A DNA stretch of 56,216 bases from Elusimicrobiota bacterium (GTDB lineage Bacteria; Elusimicrobiota; Elusimicrobia; UBA1565; UBA9628): contig JACQWX010000095.1 in assembly GCA_016209035.1 (NCBI GenBank), positions 1-56,216 on the forward strand, in the 5' to 3' direction. A program made the translations under genes and the position numbers. Shown in pieces: positions 42,311 to 49,484 of the stretch. Under the pieces are notes generated by a model, which saw only the letters and a program-made list of their open reading frames with translations, had not been told where the DNA came from and did no database searches. Positions within the stretch are counted from its first letter, which is position 1. The number at the start of each line of letters is the position of its first letter.

Positions 42311-43441
42311 TCAACGGCGAGCCCTAAGCAGTTTCTTGAGCCTGTCGTGCGGCAAGGCGTGGGCCGTGTTGCCGTCCCTGCCCTTCGTAGTCTCGGCCGC
42401 CAGCAGGGCGTTGATGACCGCTTCCTCGGCGGCGTCCCCAGCGGCTTCGAAAAGGTCGTCGAGATGGAAATCCGAGAGCACCTTGAGATCGATCATCCTC
42501 TCCTTGGGATGGTGCGGGATGCGGTTGGCCGTGGAGAAGGCCAGGGCCAGGTCCCCGCTGCCGTGGTGCCCCACCAGGCCCGTGCGCGCCACGCCGAGCA
42601 TGGCCCGCTTGGACAGCCTTGAGAGCTGGCGGGAGTCGAGCGGCGCGTCGGTCGCGAGCACGACCACGATGGAGCCGTCCTGGCGCAGGGCAGGCTTCAA
42701 GTCCGTGATCTCAAGGCCCACCGGCTTTCCCAGGACCCTGAAGGTGTGCCGCTCTCCCTGGTTGGCGTTGACCAGAGCCCCCACCGTGTAGCCGCCCGCT
42801 TCCTTGGGAGTCACCCGGGAGGCGGTGCCGATGCCTCCCTTGAACTCGTAGGCCATCATGCCGGTCCCGGCTCCCGCTCCCCCCTCCTCCACCGGTCCGC
42901 TCCAAGCCTTCTCCAGGGCCTGGATGGCGTGCTCGGGCCTCACATGCCGGCCTCGCAGGTCGTTCAAGGAGCCGTCGTCGCACTCGAGGACCATGGCCAC
43001 GAGCGAGTCGTCTCCGATGCCCATCCGCGGATGGCTCCTCAGCATCCACTCGATGACCCCCTGCTGGGCTTCCGGCACGCTCAAGGTGTTGGTGAGCAGG
43101 ATGGGCGTCTCGAGGATGCCCGACTCCTCCAGCCACATCAGGCCCGCGGCCTCGCCGTTGCCGTTCAAGACGAAGCTCCCGGCCGCGACCTTCGATTCCC
43201 AGAGGTCCCCGTCAGCGGGGATGATCGCGGTCACGCCCGTGCGCACCGGTCCCTTGCCCGGCGCCAGAGGTCCATCGCCCTCGGACAAGGTGACGTGCCC
43301 GACGCGCACGCCCTTGACGTCCGTGATCGCGTCGTGGAGGCCGGGCGGGTAGCGGCCGATGATGATCCCCAGGTCCCGGCTGCGCTCGGCCGCGCCTGCC
43401 GGTCCCGCGAGGAGTCCTGCCAGCAACAGGAAGTCAATCAT
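42311..43441 (-). CDS. P1-family peptidase (DmpA/beta-aminopeptidase type)
   Basis: 376 residues from an ATG preceded by GGAGG. A signal peptide (about 1-17) directs it outside the cytoplasm. The P1 fold signatures are TDVKGVRVGHVTL, GTGMMAYEFKGGIGTASR and GALVNANQG. The autocleavage Gly-Ser pair is G256-S257 in QDGSIVVVLATDAPL, where Ser257 becomes the N-terminal nucleophile, followed by RAMLGVARTG and GSGDLALAFST. It should hydrolyse N-terminal L-, D-, or beta-amino acids from peptides. It ends 4 nt from the convergent LOG gene. Confidence 0.92.
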   Translation of the reverse strand: MIDFLLLAGLLAGPAGAAERSRDLGIIIGRYPPGLHDAITDVKGVRVGHVTLSEGDGPLAPGKGPVRTGVTAIIPADGDLWESKVAAGSFVLNGNGEAAGLMWLEESGILETPILLTNTLSVPEAQQGVIEWMLRSHPRMGIGDDSLVAMVLECDDGSLNDLRGRHVRPEHAIQALEKAWSGPVEEGGAGAGTGMMAYEFKGGIGTASRVTPKEAGGYTVGALVNANQGERHTFRVLGKPVGLEITDLKPALRQDGSIVVVLATDAPLDSRQLSRLSKRAMLGVARTGLVGHHGSGDLALAFSTANRIPHHPKERMIDLKVLSDFHLDDLFEAAGDAAEEAVINALLAAETTKGRDGNTAHALPHDRLKKLLRARR

Positions 43442-43466
43442 CGGGGTTCCTCCGTTTCTCGCCTCA

Positions 43467-43631
43467 TCATGTCCCGCGCCTCGATCGAGGTCGTCGGCAA
43501 TCGAGATACCGCCGCATCCGATGAAAGATGTGCCGGGCCTTCCGCAGGGACGCGGTCCAGGTCGGATTGAGGCCGGCGTCCCCATAGACGTCGATGACGG
43601 CCGGGAGGTCGGCCGCGGCGGCGGGACGCAT
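43467..43631 (-). pseudogene. N-terminal remnant of a GNAT acetyltransferase
   Basis: A short minus-strand frame begins MRPAAAADLPAVIDVYGDAGLNPTW, matching the first strand and helix of GNAT N-acetyltransferases. It degenerates after about 40 residues, with no acetyl-CoA motif. It lies just beyond attC-like site 2, in the same direction as the cassette genes, so it may be the stump of a third cassette; GNAT genes are common in such arrays. Confidence 0.4.
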
Positions 43632-43705
43632 AGTCGGTTTGTCCCTACATCGCTCCTGGCCAGGCAGCTTCATGGCGTCGGATACTTCATTGCGTGATAT
43701 TCCTT

Positions 43706-43778
43706 GTCGGACGCTGAGGCTCTCCAGCGCCCGCTATCAGGCTGTTCTGCGGGCGTCTGGAGAAGCCCGTGGTTCGAG
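43706..43778 (-). other. attC-like recombination site 2
   Basis: Imperfect inverted repeat 43718-43734 with 43749-43767. The arms match except for two single unpaired bases six positions apart (T and A on the minus strand), the extrahelical-base signature of integron attC sites. The outer box CTCGAAC (minus strand, 43778-43772) complements GTTCGAG at the start of the same putative cassette (46375-46369). The other outer box, GTCCGAC, is degenerate. It follows the methyltransferase stop by about 70 nt. Confidence 0.55.
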
Positions 43779-43819
43779 GGCGCAGTCCTCCGCCGTTCTC
43801 TCCGTTGCCCGCCCGGTGC

Positions 43820-43838
43820 TATACGGCTACTGCGTATA
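43820..43838. terminator. Small hairpin after the methyltransferase gene
   Basis: TATACG and CGTATA pair around a 7-nt loop, 10 nt beyond the methyltransferase stop. It is AT-rich and weak; it may be a terminator or part of the cassette end. Confidence 0.3.
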
Positions 43839-43847
43839 AGAGTGGGC

Positions 43848-45350
43848 TTATCGCAAAGGAACTGCGGCCAATGATCGAGTAGCCTTTGCGACGATACGCG
43901 GGGAGCGTTTCGCTAACAGCTTCTTGCTATTTCTCTTGACGGAATAGGCCGCCGATTTTTCGCGAACGCTCACCGGCGGACCAATCCAGTCTTTCCACTG
44001 ATCGACAACTGCATCCAACTCCCCCTGATAGGGCTCCTGTGCGAAAAGACCAAGAGCAGTAATGGGCGTGTGCTGAGCAATATCCGGCCCCTCGACACGC
44101 AGGGGCGTCGGAGTATCAAACAGAGGCAAGGTTGCTTCAATTGACGCCTCTGCTTCGCCAGGCTCCTCTTTGTTTACAAAATCACCCATCGGCTCAAGAC
44201 CCTTGGCAAAACGGCGAAGAGTCGTCTGGATAGCTTCAACGCTGTTGTCCACGCCAATCCAGCGACGACCGAGATGAGAAGCGACGGCCATTGTCGTGCC
44301 CGAACCGGCGAAGCAATCAAGCACTAAATCGCCCCTATCGGAAGATGCTTCGATGATGCGTGAAATTAGGCTGGAGTTCTTCTCGGTTGGATAGCCTGAA
44401 ATCTTGATGTTCTGATTGTGAGCATCTCGGAAGTCGAGCCAAATATCTTGGATAGGCACGCCGGCGCTAGAATCGAGATATATTTTTCGACGCGGATTCC
44501 CATTGGAAGACCAAAAGATCTCCCCGCGAGCGTCCATCGCATCAAGAGTCTTGGGTGGGTACTGCCAGTGCTTTCCTGGGGGTGGATTCTTACCACGCCA
44601 GGGCTTACCCGTCTCCCCGTTGCGTACCCCCGGAGCATGCACGGGAACCTTCTTAAACCGGCGTCCAGTACCGGGCTCGGCATATGAATATTCTTTGCAT
44701 GCTCTCTGCTCTGTCCAGGCGTCTACCGGGCGATGCCAGACGTAGTCGGCTGTCTTTGTATAAAACAAGATGAAGTCCGACACATTGCCGTAGACGTTTC
44801 TCGTATAGTTTTTGGGATTGCACTTCTTGCGGGTTATCCAGTTGCGGAAGTTCGCACGACCAAAAACCTCGTCCATCACCGCCTTGACGATGAAGGCCAT
44901 CTTGTCATCGAGATGGACATAAATCGATCCGTCATCGGCAAGCAGCTCTCGCAACAAGATTAACCTTTCCCTCAGGAATTCCAAGTAGTGCGCGCCCTCC
45001 AGTAAATCAACATAGGCGTCCGTCTGTTTGCGCGATTGGAAGACACTCCTTGTTGCGTAAGGAGGATCAATGTATACGAGGCGAACCTGGCCGCGGACCT
45101 GGGGGGCTTTCGCCAGCGCGGCGAGCACTGCAAGGTTGTCGCCAAAGTATAGTCGGTTGGGCTCTGTTGTTTCGCACCGCTTAGACCAGAGCAGCCGGCA
45201 TTGAGCGGGCTTTGTTTCGAAAATCTCCTGCTCGTCCTTTTTCCCTTCGTAGACAACATGCACATCCGTCTTGCCACCGCCTGTTCCGGTGCAACCATTA
45301 GGCAGCGGCTTGATGCCGTTCCAGTTGTTTTTCGGAATTCCTGTCGCCAT
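43848..45350 (-). CDS. Site-specific DNA methyltransferase (beta class, DPPY)
   Basis: 500 residues. The catalytic motif DPPY (residues 95-98, in VYIDPPYATRSVF) precedes the AdoMet motif FAGSGTT (F347), the order of beta-class N6-adenine/N4-cytosine methyltransferases, with a target-recognition region between them. It would protect the chromosome from the restriction enzyme encoded just upstream. The start follows GGAG by about 8 nt. GC content is clearly lower than the flanking genome, and it lies inside the putative cassette array, so it is probably acquired. Adenine is the likelier target, by family. Confidence 0.92.
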   Translation of the reverse strand: MATGIPKNNWNGIKPLPNGCTGTGGGKTDVHVVYEGKKDEQEIFETKPAQCRLLWSKRCETTEPNRLYFGDNLAVLAALAKAPQVRGQVRLVYIDPPYATRSVFQSRKQTDAYVDLLEGAHYLEFLRERLILLRELLADDGSIYVHLDDKMAFIVKAVMDEVFGRANFRNWITRKKCNPKNYTRNVYGNVSDFILFYTKTADYVWHRPVDAWTEQRACKEYSYAEPGTGRRFKKVPVHAPGVRNGETGKPWRGKNPPPGKHWQYPPKTLDAMDARGEIFWSSNGNPRRKIYLDSSAGVPIQDIWLDFRDAHNQNIKISGYPTEKNSSLISRIIEASSDRGDLVLDCFAGSGTTMAVASHLGRRWIGVDNSVEAIQTTLRRFAKGLEPMGDFVNKEEPGEAEASIEATLPLFDTPTPLRVEGPDIAQHTPITALGLFAQEPYQGELDAVVDQWKDWIGPPVSVREKSAAYSVKRNSKKLLAKRSPRIVAKATRSLAAVPLR

Positions 45351-45364
45351 AGCTCAACTCCAGG

Positions 45365-45856
45365 CTAAGAAAATAGCCACTCGCGGGTGAGACGTTCGGG
45401 GATCATTCGCAAGGTGGCCACCATGGTCCTTCCGGGGCGACGCCTCTCCAAGCTGGCGTAGTCGTTCCACATCGACCCAAGCAAGAGACCGGGCCCGTCA
45501 TTGACGAAAATAACTTTTGTATGCAGCCGCCGTTTCTTGGCGTAGGCCAATATCTCATCGGCACAATTCGAGTAGCCGCTGGTGCGGTCATCCTCTTGCG
45601 CACCCCCACGGTCCGAATCGTAGCGCGCCAAGCCAATTGCCAAAATGGTCTTCTTCGATGGATCGTAAATAACGAAATCAACAGGCCTATCAGGCTTCGG
45701 ATAGTCTTCAAAGACCTGGCCGAGGAGAATATCTTTGCCGGCGCGTTCCGGCCCCTCAATCGGAAGGTCGGGGAAGCTTGAGCGGAATACCGAGAAGAAG
45801 CGCTCAGTCAGGTCAGCCCTTCTTGCCGCGATCTTTATATTCCCACAACACGGCAC
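45365..45856 (-). CDS. C-terminal part of putative restriction endonuclease
   Basis: A 163-codon frame in which the real coding part probably begins near ADLTERFFSVFRSSF. It contains a PD-(D/E)xK-like stretch (PVDFVIYDPSKKTILAIGLARYDSD would hold an acidic residue and core strands) and conserved-looking KVIFVNDGPGLLLGSMW. It overlaps the end of the preceding frame by 44 nt in a different phase. Reading K-K-G then D-L-T-E-R-F-F across both frames gives a smooth protein, so a two-base deletion has probably split one gene. It sits 15 nt from the methyltransferase start, as expected for a type II restriction-modification pair. Nuclease identity is inferred from context. Confidence 0.6.
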   Translation of the reverse strand: MPCCGNIKIAARRADLTERFFSVFRSSFPDLPIEGPERAGKDILLGQVFEDYPKPDRPVDFVIYDPSKKTILAIGLARYDSDRGGAQEDDRTSGYSNCADEILAYAKKRRLHTKVIFVNDGPGLLLGSMWNDYASLERRRPGRTMVATLRMIPERLTREWLFS

Positions 45857-46265
45857 AAAGTGCCTCGTCTGGGATGGGACGCGACGTGAATGCGGCTTGA
45901 ACCTTCTGAATCGGCCGGAACCCTTTTCGAAACTGGCGACAGATTGTCTCAGCTTTGGACTTCTGTTTCAGCATCTCAACCGGCGTTTCTGGGCTAACAT
46001 ATTTCCGAAAGACTCGCGCGAGTTGGACTCGCATCCAGCCATCGGACTGCTCGGCAATGCTCAAGAATAAATGGCTAGAGGATTCTGAGGACTTCAGCAG
46101 CTGTCCGAAGAGAACCAGGACCGGCTTATACAATTCACAGGCGTCTTTGAGAATATCGGGGTAGTATTCGCCCGAAGCAAGCGTGATCCAATTTCTCGCG
46201 TCTGCTTTGTAATCAGCGAAGGAATTCGGCTTCCCCGGGGGGGTTCGTTTCACTGCGGGAGGCAT
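45813..46265 (-). CDS. N-terminal part of putative restriction endonuclease
   Basis: 150 residues, MPPAVKRTPPGKPNSFADYKADARNW at the start, then helical sequence ending WEYKDRGKKG at a TGA. The frame stops where the next frame picks up, so it is most likely the front half of the same endonuclease. As an alternative it is a separate small partner protein translated with overlap. It is the first gene of the second putative integron cassette, starting about 100 nt after attC-like site 1. Confidence 0.55.
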   Translation of the reverse strand: MPPAVKRTPPGKPNSFADYKADARNWITLASGEYYPDILKDACELYKPVLVLFGQLLKSSESSSHLFLSIAEQSDGWMRVQLARVFRKYVSPETPVEMLKQKSKAETICRQFRKGFRPIQKVQAAFTSRPIPDEALCAVLWEYKDRGKKG

Positions 46266-46368
46266 AGGGGAAGGGAGGACCCCGCATTGACTACCATATG
46301 GCGATTATACTATTTCCCGCCCCCGTGCTTTGATGCGGACTCATATTTGCACCTTCTCCACTGCGCCC

Positions 46369-46444
46369 CTCGAACGACAGGATGAGCTGCCGCGTGCCCC
46401 GGAATCTGGCCGCGTTTCGCGGTCAGCTCCATCCTTTGTTAGGC
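46369..46444 (-). other. attC-like recombination site 1
   Basis: Starts with GCCTAAC (RYYYAAC consensus, 46444-46438) three bases after the HEPN-AEP stop, followed by AA and the arm AGGATGGAGCTGACCGC. This pairs with GCGGCAGCTCATCCT if one G and one A stay unpaired, as in attC sites. It ends in GTTCGAG (GTTRRRY-like with two mismatches). Length is 76 nt. The position, immediately after a gene and in the same direction, is the classical cassette layout. Confidence 0.6.
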
Positions 46445-46447
46445 ATT

Positions 46448-46885
46448 TCATATTTCTTTGTAGAAACAGGGAGCCGTTGGTTTGACAGGGCTAGCAGTAA
46501 CTCGAAGAGTTGAGTAGCCGCGCTTGATTGAAATCGCGATATGGTCCTTGTCGACATGCATCTTGAGTTTGCGATGGCGGAGGATGGCTTTTAATTGTCG
46601 GTGCCATTGTTGCAGGCCACAAATGACTTTGTGGCCAATGAAATGAAATCCGCGACCGCTCTTGAGAAGTATGCCGCCGAGCGGTTTTAGCGCAGATTCG
46701 ACCGCAGGATCGACGGCATCCACATCAATCATGATGAGATGGTCATCGCTATATTGGTTCACGCGACTGTTGAGGCCAACGACGTAGTCCTTCGGTCTTC
46801 TGACGCGTAGACCACGCAGCAAGCGAGTTGCTCCGGCCGCAATCTGTTTGACACCAAAGATATCGAGATAGAAGGGGGTTGCCAA
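46448..46885 (-). CDS. C-terminal AEP/primase-polymerase-like part of split gene
   Basis: 145 codons from a TTG. The segment DHLIMIDVDAVDPAVE, then GGILLKSGRGFHFIGHK and HVDKDHIAISIKRGYSTLRV, has the acidic pair, SGxGxH and basic features of archaeo-eukaryotic primase-type domains. In the other direction its frame joins smoothly to the HEPN-like frame upstream at a CCCCAAAA run near 46905, so HEPN and AEP parts were probably one protein of about 295 residues. Family assignment is tentative. Confidence 0.55.
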   Translation of the reverse strand: MATPFYLDIFGVKQIAAGATRLLRGLRVRRPKDYVVGLNSRVNQYSDDHLIMIDVDAVDPAVESALKPLGGILLKSGRGFHFIGHKVICGLQQWHRQLKAILRHRKLKMHVDKDHIAISIKRGYSTLRVTASPVKPTAPCFYKEI

Positions 46886-47334
46886 AAGGTCAGCCGTGTA
46901 TGGTGGGAGTAGGTTTTGGGGCAGTAGACATCAAAGGAGAAGTCTCGAATGCTCTTGGGGTTGTGCTCCGCGAAGCCTCTTAGAAGGTCGACGACTTCAA
47001 CGAGTGGGACCACGCCAAGGGCGAACTTGACATAGGCCGAGAGTGTCCGCAATTGCTGTTTAAGAACATCGGGATCCGGCGTGTGCGTCGTCCGGTAGTT
47101 GAATTCGTTACGCTGATCGTGGGTTTGGACATGCAGATGGGTTGGCTGAGGCTTGATGACATGGCACAGCATGGCCTGCGACACATAGAAACAAGTGAAA
47201 TAGAGATGAACAATAGCCTCTCGGTATAGCCCAGCGTTGATCAAGTTCTCTGCGGCATCGCGCTCCGATGTGCCGAGCGCTATGAGAGTGCTGGCTTGCC
47301 TTTTGGCTCGCGGGCTATACTGTAGTTTCTTCAT
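46759..47334 (-). CDS. N-terminal HEPN-like part of split gene
   Basis: The ATG at 47334 opens helical sequence typical of HEPN domains (SERDAAENLINAGLYREAIVHLY, FYVSQAMLCHVI), with a polar H/R-rich segment (HLHVQTHDQRNEFNYRTTH) where the RNase motif would lie. Authentic sequence runs to about 46905 (SFDVYCPK); beyond that the frame is probably out of phase. HEPN domains are frequent RNases in defence systems. With the AEP-like part downstream and restriction-modification genes next door, an antiviral role is plausible but unproven. Confidence 0.6.
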   Translation of the reverse strand: MKKLQYSPRAKRQASTLIALGTSERDAAENLINAGLYREAIVHLYFTCFYVSQAMLCHVIKPQPTHLHVQTHDQRNEFNYRTTHTPDPDVLKQQLRTLSAYVKFALGVVPLVEVVDLLRGFAEHNPKSIRDFSFDVYCPKTYSHHTRLTFWQPPSISISLVSNRLRPEQLACCVVYASEDRRTTSLASTVA

Positions 47335-47344
47335 AATTTGATAT

Positions 47345-47366
47345 GCCTACAAAGGGTATGCTGACC
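47345..47366 (-). other. Half attC/attI-like site at the cassette border
   Basis: Minus strand GGTCAGCATACCCTTT followed by GTAGGC, about 10 nt before the HEPN start. It resembles the reverse complement of the first arm of attC-like site 1 (GGTCAGC...CCTTTGTTAGGC) and would mark where the first cassette was inserted. No full second arm and no integrase gene is visible. Confidence 0.4.
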
Positions 47367-47397
47367 AGTATATCACTGCTCGGGGGATCGGACAACA

Positions 47398-47422
47398 GGG
47401 GGCTGGGGTCTGGGGGCTGGGG
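47398..47422 (+). other. G-quadruplex-forming motif
   Basis: Four G-runs of 4-5 separated by 2-3 nt (GGGGG-CT-GGGG-TCT-GGGGG-CT-GGGG) on the plus strand. It lies between the cassette array and the MFS-like gene, about 105 nt upstream of the latter's start. Confidence 0.6.
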
Positions 47423-47524
47423 TAGGCTCTCGGGCCTGGGCAGGCAGGGGCCTCATGAAGGCCCTCGCTTGGGCCATTGGGCCCAACCTGGGAGACGGAC
47501 GGAGGGCTACAATCTGGCTAGGCA

Positions 47525-49465
47525 ATGAAGCGGCTTGTCGGCGCCGTCATCGCCGCCGTCCTTCTATGGACGAGCGGTCCTCTTCCGGCCTTCGCGGGGC
47601 AGGTGGTCTCCGCAGGGACGGGCAAGGCCGCCTCGACGCCGACGGTCGGGAACCCGGCCGCGGGGTCGCTGCGCGCGGTGCCCGGGATCCCGGGTGCCGT
47701 GTTGGCGCCTTTGCAGGCCCCGACCTTCGCGCCTGGCTTGGGCCTGCCGGGGCTGGGGGCGCCGGGGGTCCAGGCGGCGGCCGACGTCTCGGTCTTCGCG
47801 GTCCCTGGCGCGATCGCGCCTGAGGTCCTTCCTGTCGCCGTCCCGGCCGCCTCGCTCGGGAACATCATCCCGGTCTCTGAGCCCTCTAGCCAGCCTGTCG
47901 ACGTTTCCGCCGGGAGAGCCGTCGTCACCTCCCAGGATTCTCCTTCCGTCGGCCTTTCAGCGCCGGACTCTCAGGAGCAGGCTGGGACATCGGCCAAGAC
48001 CCTGCGGAGTCTTGGCTCGAGCCTTGCGGAGCAGGAGCAGATCGGCGGGAATCTCGACCGGACTTACGACGGCTCGCTGGCCCGCAAGGCGGACCCGGTC
48101 TCTCCGACCTTCTGGGGCAGGATCTTCCCGTACAAGGTCTCGACCTCTCTGGTCAAGCCCACGCAGATCGTCCCATCCACGAAAGGCGAGACCCCTGGGC
48201 TCCAAGCCCCGACTCCGGAGAAGCCCAAGGGCTCCATCCCGGTCTCCTACTACCTCTATCTCGCGGGACAGTACCTCTACGCCTTGGGGCAGGAGGCGAC
48301 CTCGCTCATCGCGCCTCTCTACGCCTACGCGGCGCAGGGCCTGGCGTTCGCGGTCACGACCCAGGCGGCGTTCCTCCTCGCCATCCTGCCGGGAAGCCTG
48401 CTGGGGGCGCGCTGGGTCAAGCGCTTCGACGCCAAGCGGGTCTACGTCGCGGGCAACATCGTGCACGGGCTCTTCGTCCTGTCCGTGCCGGTCAACCACG
48501 TCCTGACGGGCGTGTTCTCGCCGGTCCATTTCATGCTGTCGAACCTGGTGGCGGGCTTCATCTACGGGTCCCTGCGCGGCGTGGCGGAGAAGGAGATCGC
48601 GCCGCGCATCATGGGGCAAGGGGACCGCGACGGGCTCAACAAGGCCGGCGCCCTCTTCTACGCGGCCTTCGAGGGAGCGGAGCTCACCGCGGCGCTCATC
48701 ATCGGGGCGCTCATCCCAATCCTGGGCTTGAACCCGACCGCGGCCGTCATGTCCGGGATGATGCTCTTGAGCGCTCTCCCCCTGGCCCTCATGAGGCTCA
48801 ATCGCGGCCGCGAGGGAGAGGAGGAGAAGGGCGGCACGGAGACGAGCCTGCCCAAGACGCTCTACCTACCCTACATCTTCACGGTCTTCTCGCACCTCTC
48901 GCTCTACATGTTCCTCTCGCCCTTCCTGGCCCTGGAGGTGTTCCACAAGGCTGCGCTCAACGGCGCCATCGTGGCCTTCTACACCGTGGGGAGCCTGGTG
49001 GTGGCCCTGGCCACGGCGTATCTGCCGAAGGTGGGCAAGGCGCTCTCCGAGCGCGGCTGGGCGGCCGTGGGCATCGGCGCCATGATCGCTTTCCTGGCCG
49101 CCTCGCTCCTTCTCCAGAGCTTGCCGCTGACCTTGGGCGCGGCCTTCCTGCTCGGCGTGGGCCTGACCGCCATGCAGATCCAGTGGCGCTCGCTCTACCA
49201 GCAGAGGCTCTCCCTCTCGGCCCAGCCCCACGTGTTCCAGTGGCTCTCCATCATCCCGGTCATGGCCACCCTGCCGCCCTTCGTCTTCATGCAGGCGGGC
49301 CTGTTCATGGGCTGGTCCATGCCGGTCCTGCTGGCTTGGCTGGCCGTGGCCATCACCGCGGTCAGCCTCGGCGTCCCCCTCGTGAACTGGCTCGTGAAGC
49401 GCCTGAAGAAGCCCGGGCCGCCTGCTCAGGGGCCTTCCAAGCCTCTCACGCCTCAGGCGCGCTGA
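47525..49465 (+). CDS. MFS-like membrane protein with signal peptide and long leader
   Basis: 646 residues. A cleavable signal peptide (MKRLVGAVIAAVLLWTSGPLPAFAG) is followed by about 200 residues of Pro/Ala/Gly/Val low-complexity sequence. A polytopic domain with 10-12 helices from about residue 235 follows (YYLYLAGQYLYALGQEATSL, GSLLGARWVKRFDAKRVYV, a typical MFS loop), with a charged central loop (RGREGEEEKGG). Substrate unknown. A signal peptide with a disordered export segment in front of an MFS domain is unusual and parallels the leader of the LOG gene at 40157. TACAAT at 47508 is the likely -10 box. Confidence 0.8.
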   Translation: MKRLVGAVIAAVLLWTSGPLPAFAGQVVSAGTGKAASTPTVGNPAAGSLRAVPGIPGAVLAPLQAPTFAPGLGLPGLGAPGVQAAADVSVFAVPGAIAPEVLPVAVPAASLGNIIPVSEPSSQPVDVSAGRAVVTSQDSPSVGLSAPDSQEQAGTSAKTLRSLGSSLAEQEQIGGNLDRTYDGSLARKADPVSPTFWGRIFPYKVSTSLVKPTQIVPSTKGETPGLQAPTPEKPKGSIPVSYYLYLAGQYLYALGQEATSLIAPLYAYAAQGLAFAVTTQAAFLLAILPGSLLGARWVKRFDAKRVYVAGNIVHGLFVLSVPVNHVLTGVFSPVHFMLSNLVAGFIYGSLRGVAEKEIAPRIMGQGDRDGLNKAGALFYAAFEGAELTAALIIGALIPILGLNPTAAVMSGMMLLSALPLALMRLNRGREGEEEKGGTETSLPKTLYLPYIFTVFSHLSLYMFLSPFLALEVFHKAALNGAIVAFYTVGSLVVALATAYLPKVGKALSERGWAAVGIGAMIAFLAASLLLQSLPLTLGAAFLLGVGLTAMQIQWRSLYQQRLSLSAQPHVFQWLSIIPVMATLPPFVFMQAGLFMGWSMPVLLAWLAVAITAVSLGVPLVNWLVKRLKKPGPPAQGPSKPLTPQAR

Positions 49466-49484
49466 GGCGCGGACCGCGGTCGCC

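Noticed and set aside
47443-47464. GC hairpin GGGCCT/AGGCCC as a terminator
   Set aside because: No gene on either strand ends nearby in the right orientation, and the stem is only 6 bp.
47335-47524. Integron integrase gene next to the cassette border
   Set aside because: No tyrosine-recombinase motif occurs in any frame near the array; the next gene is the MFS-like protein.
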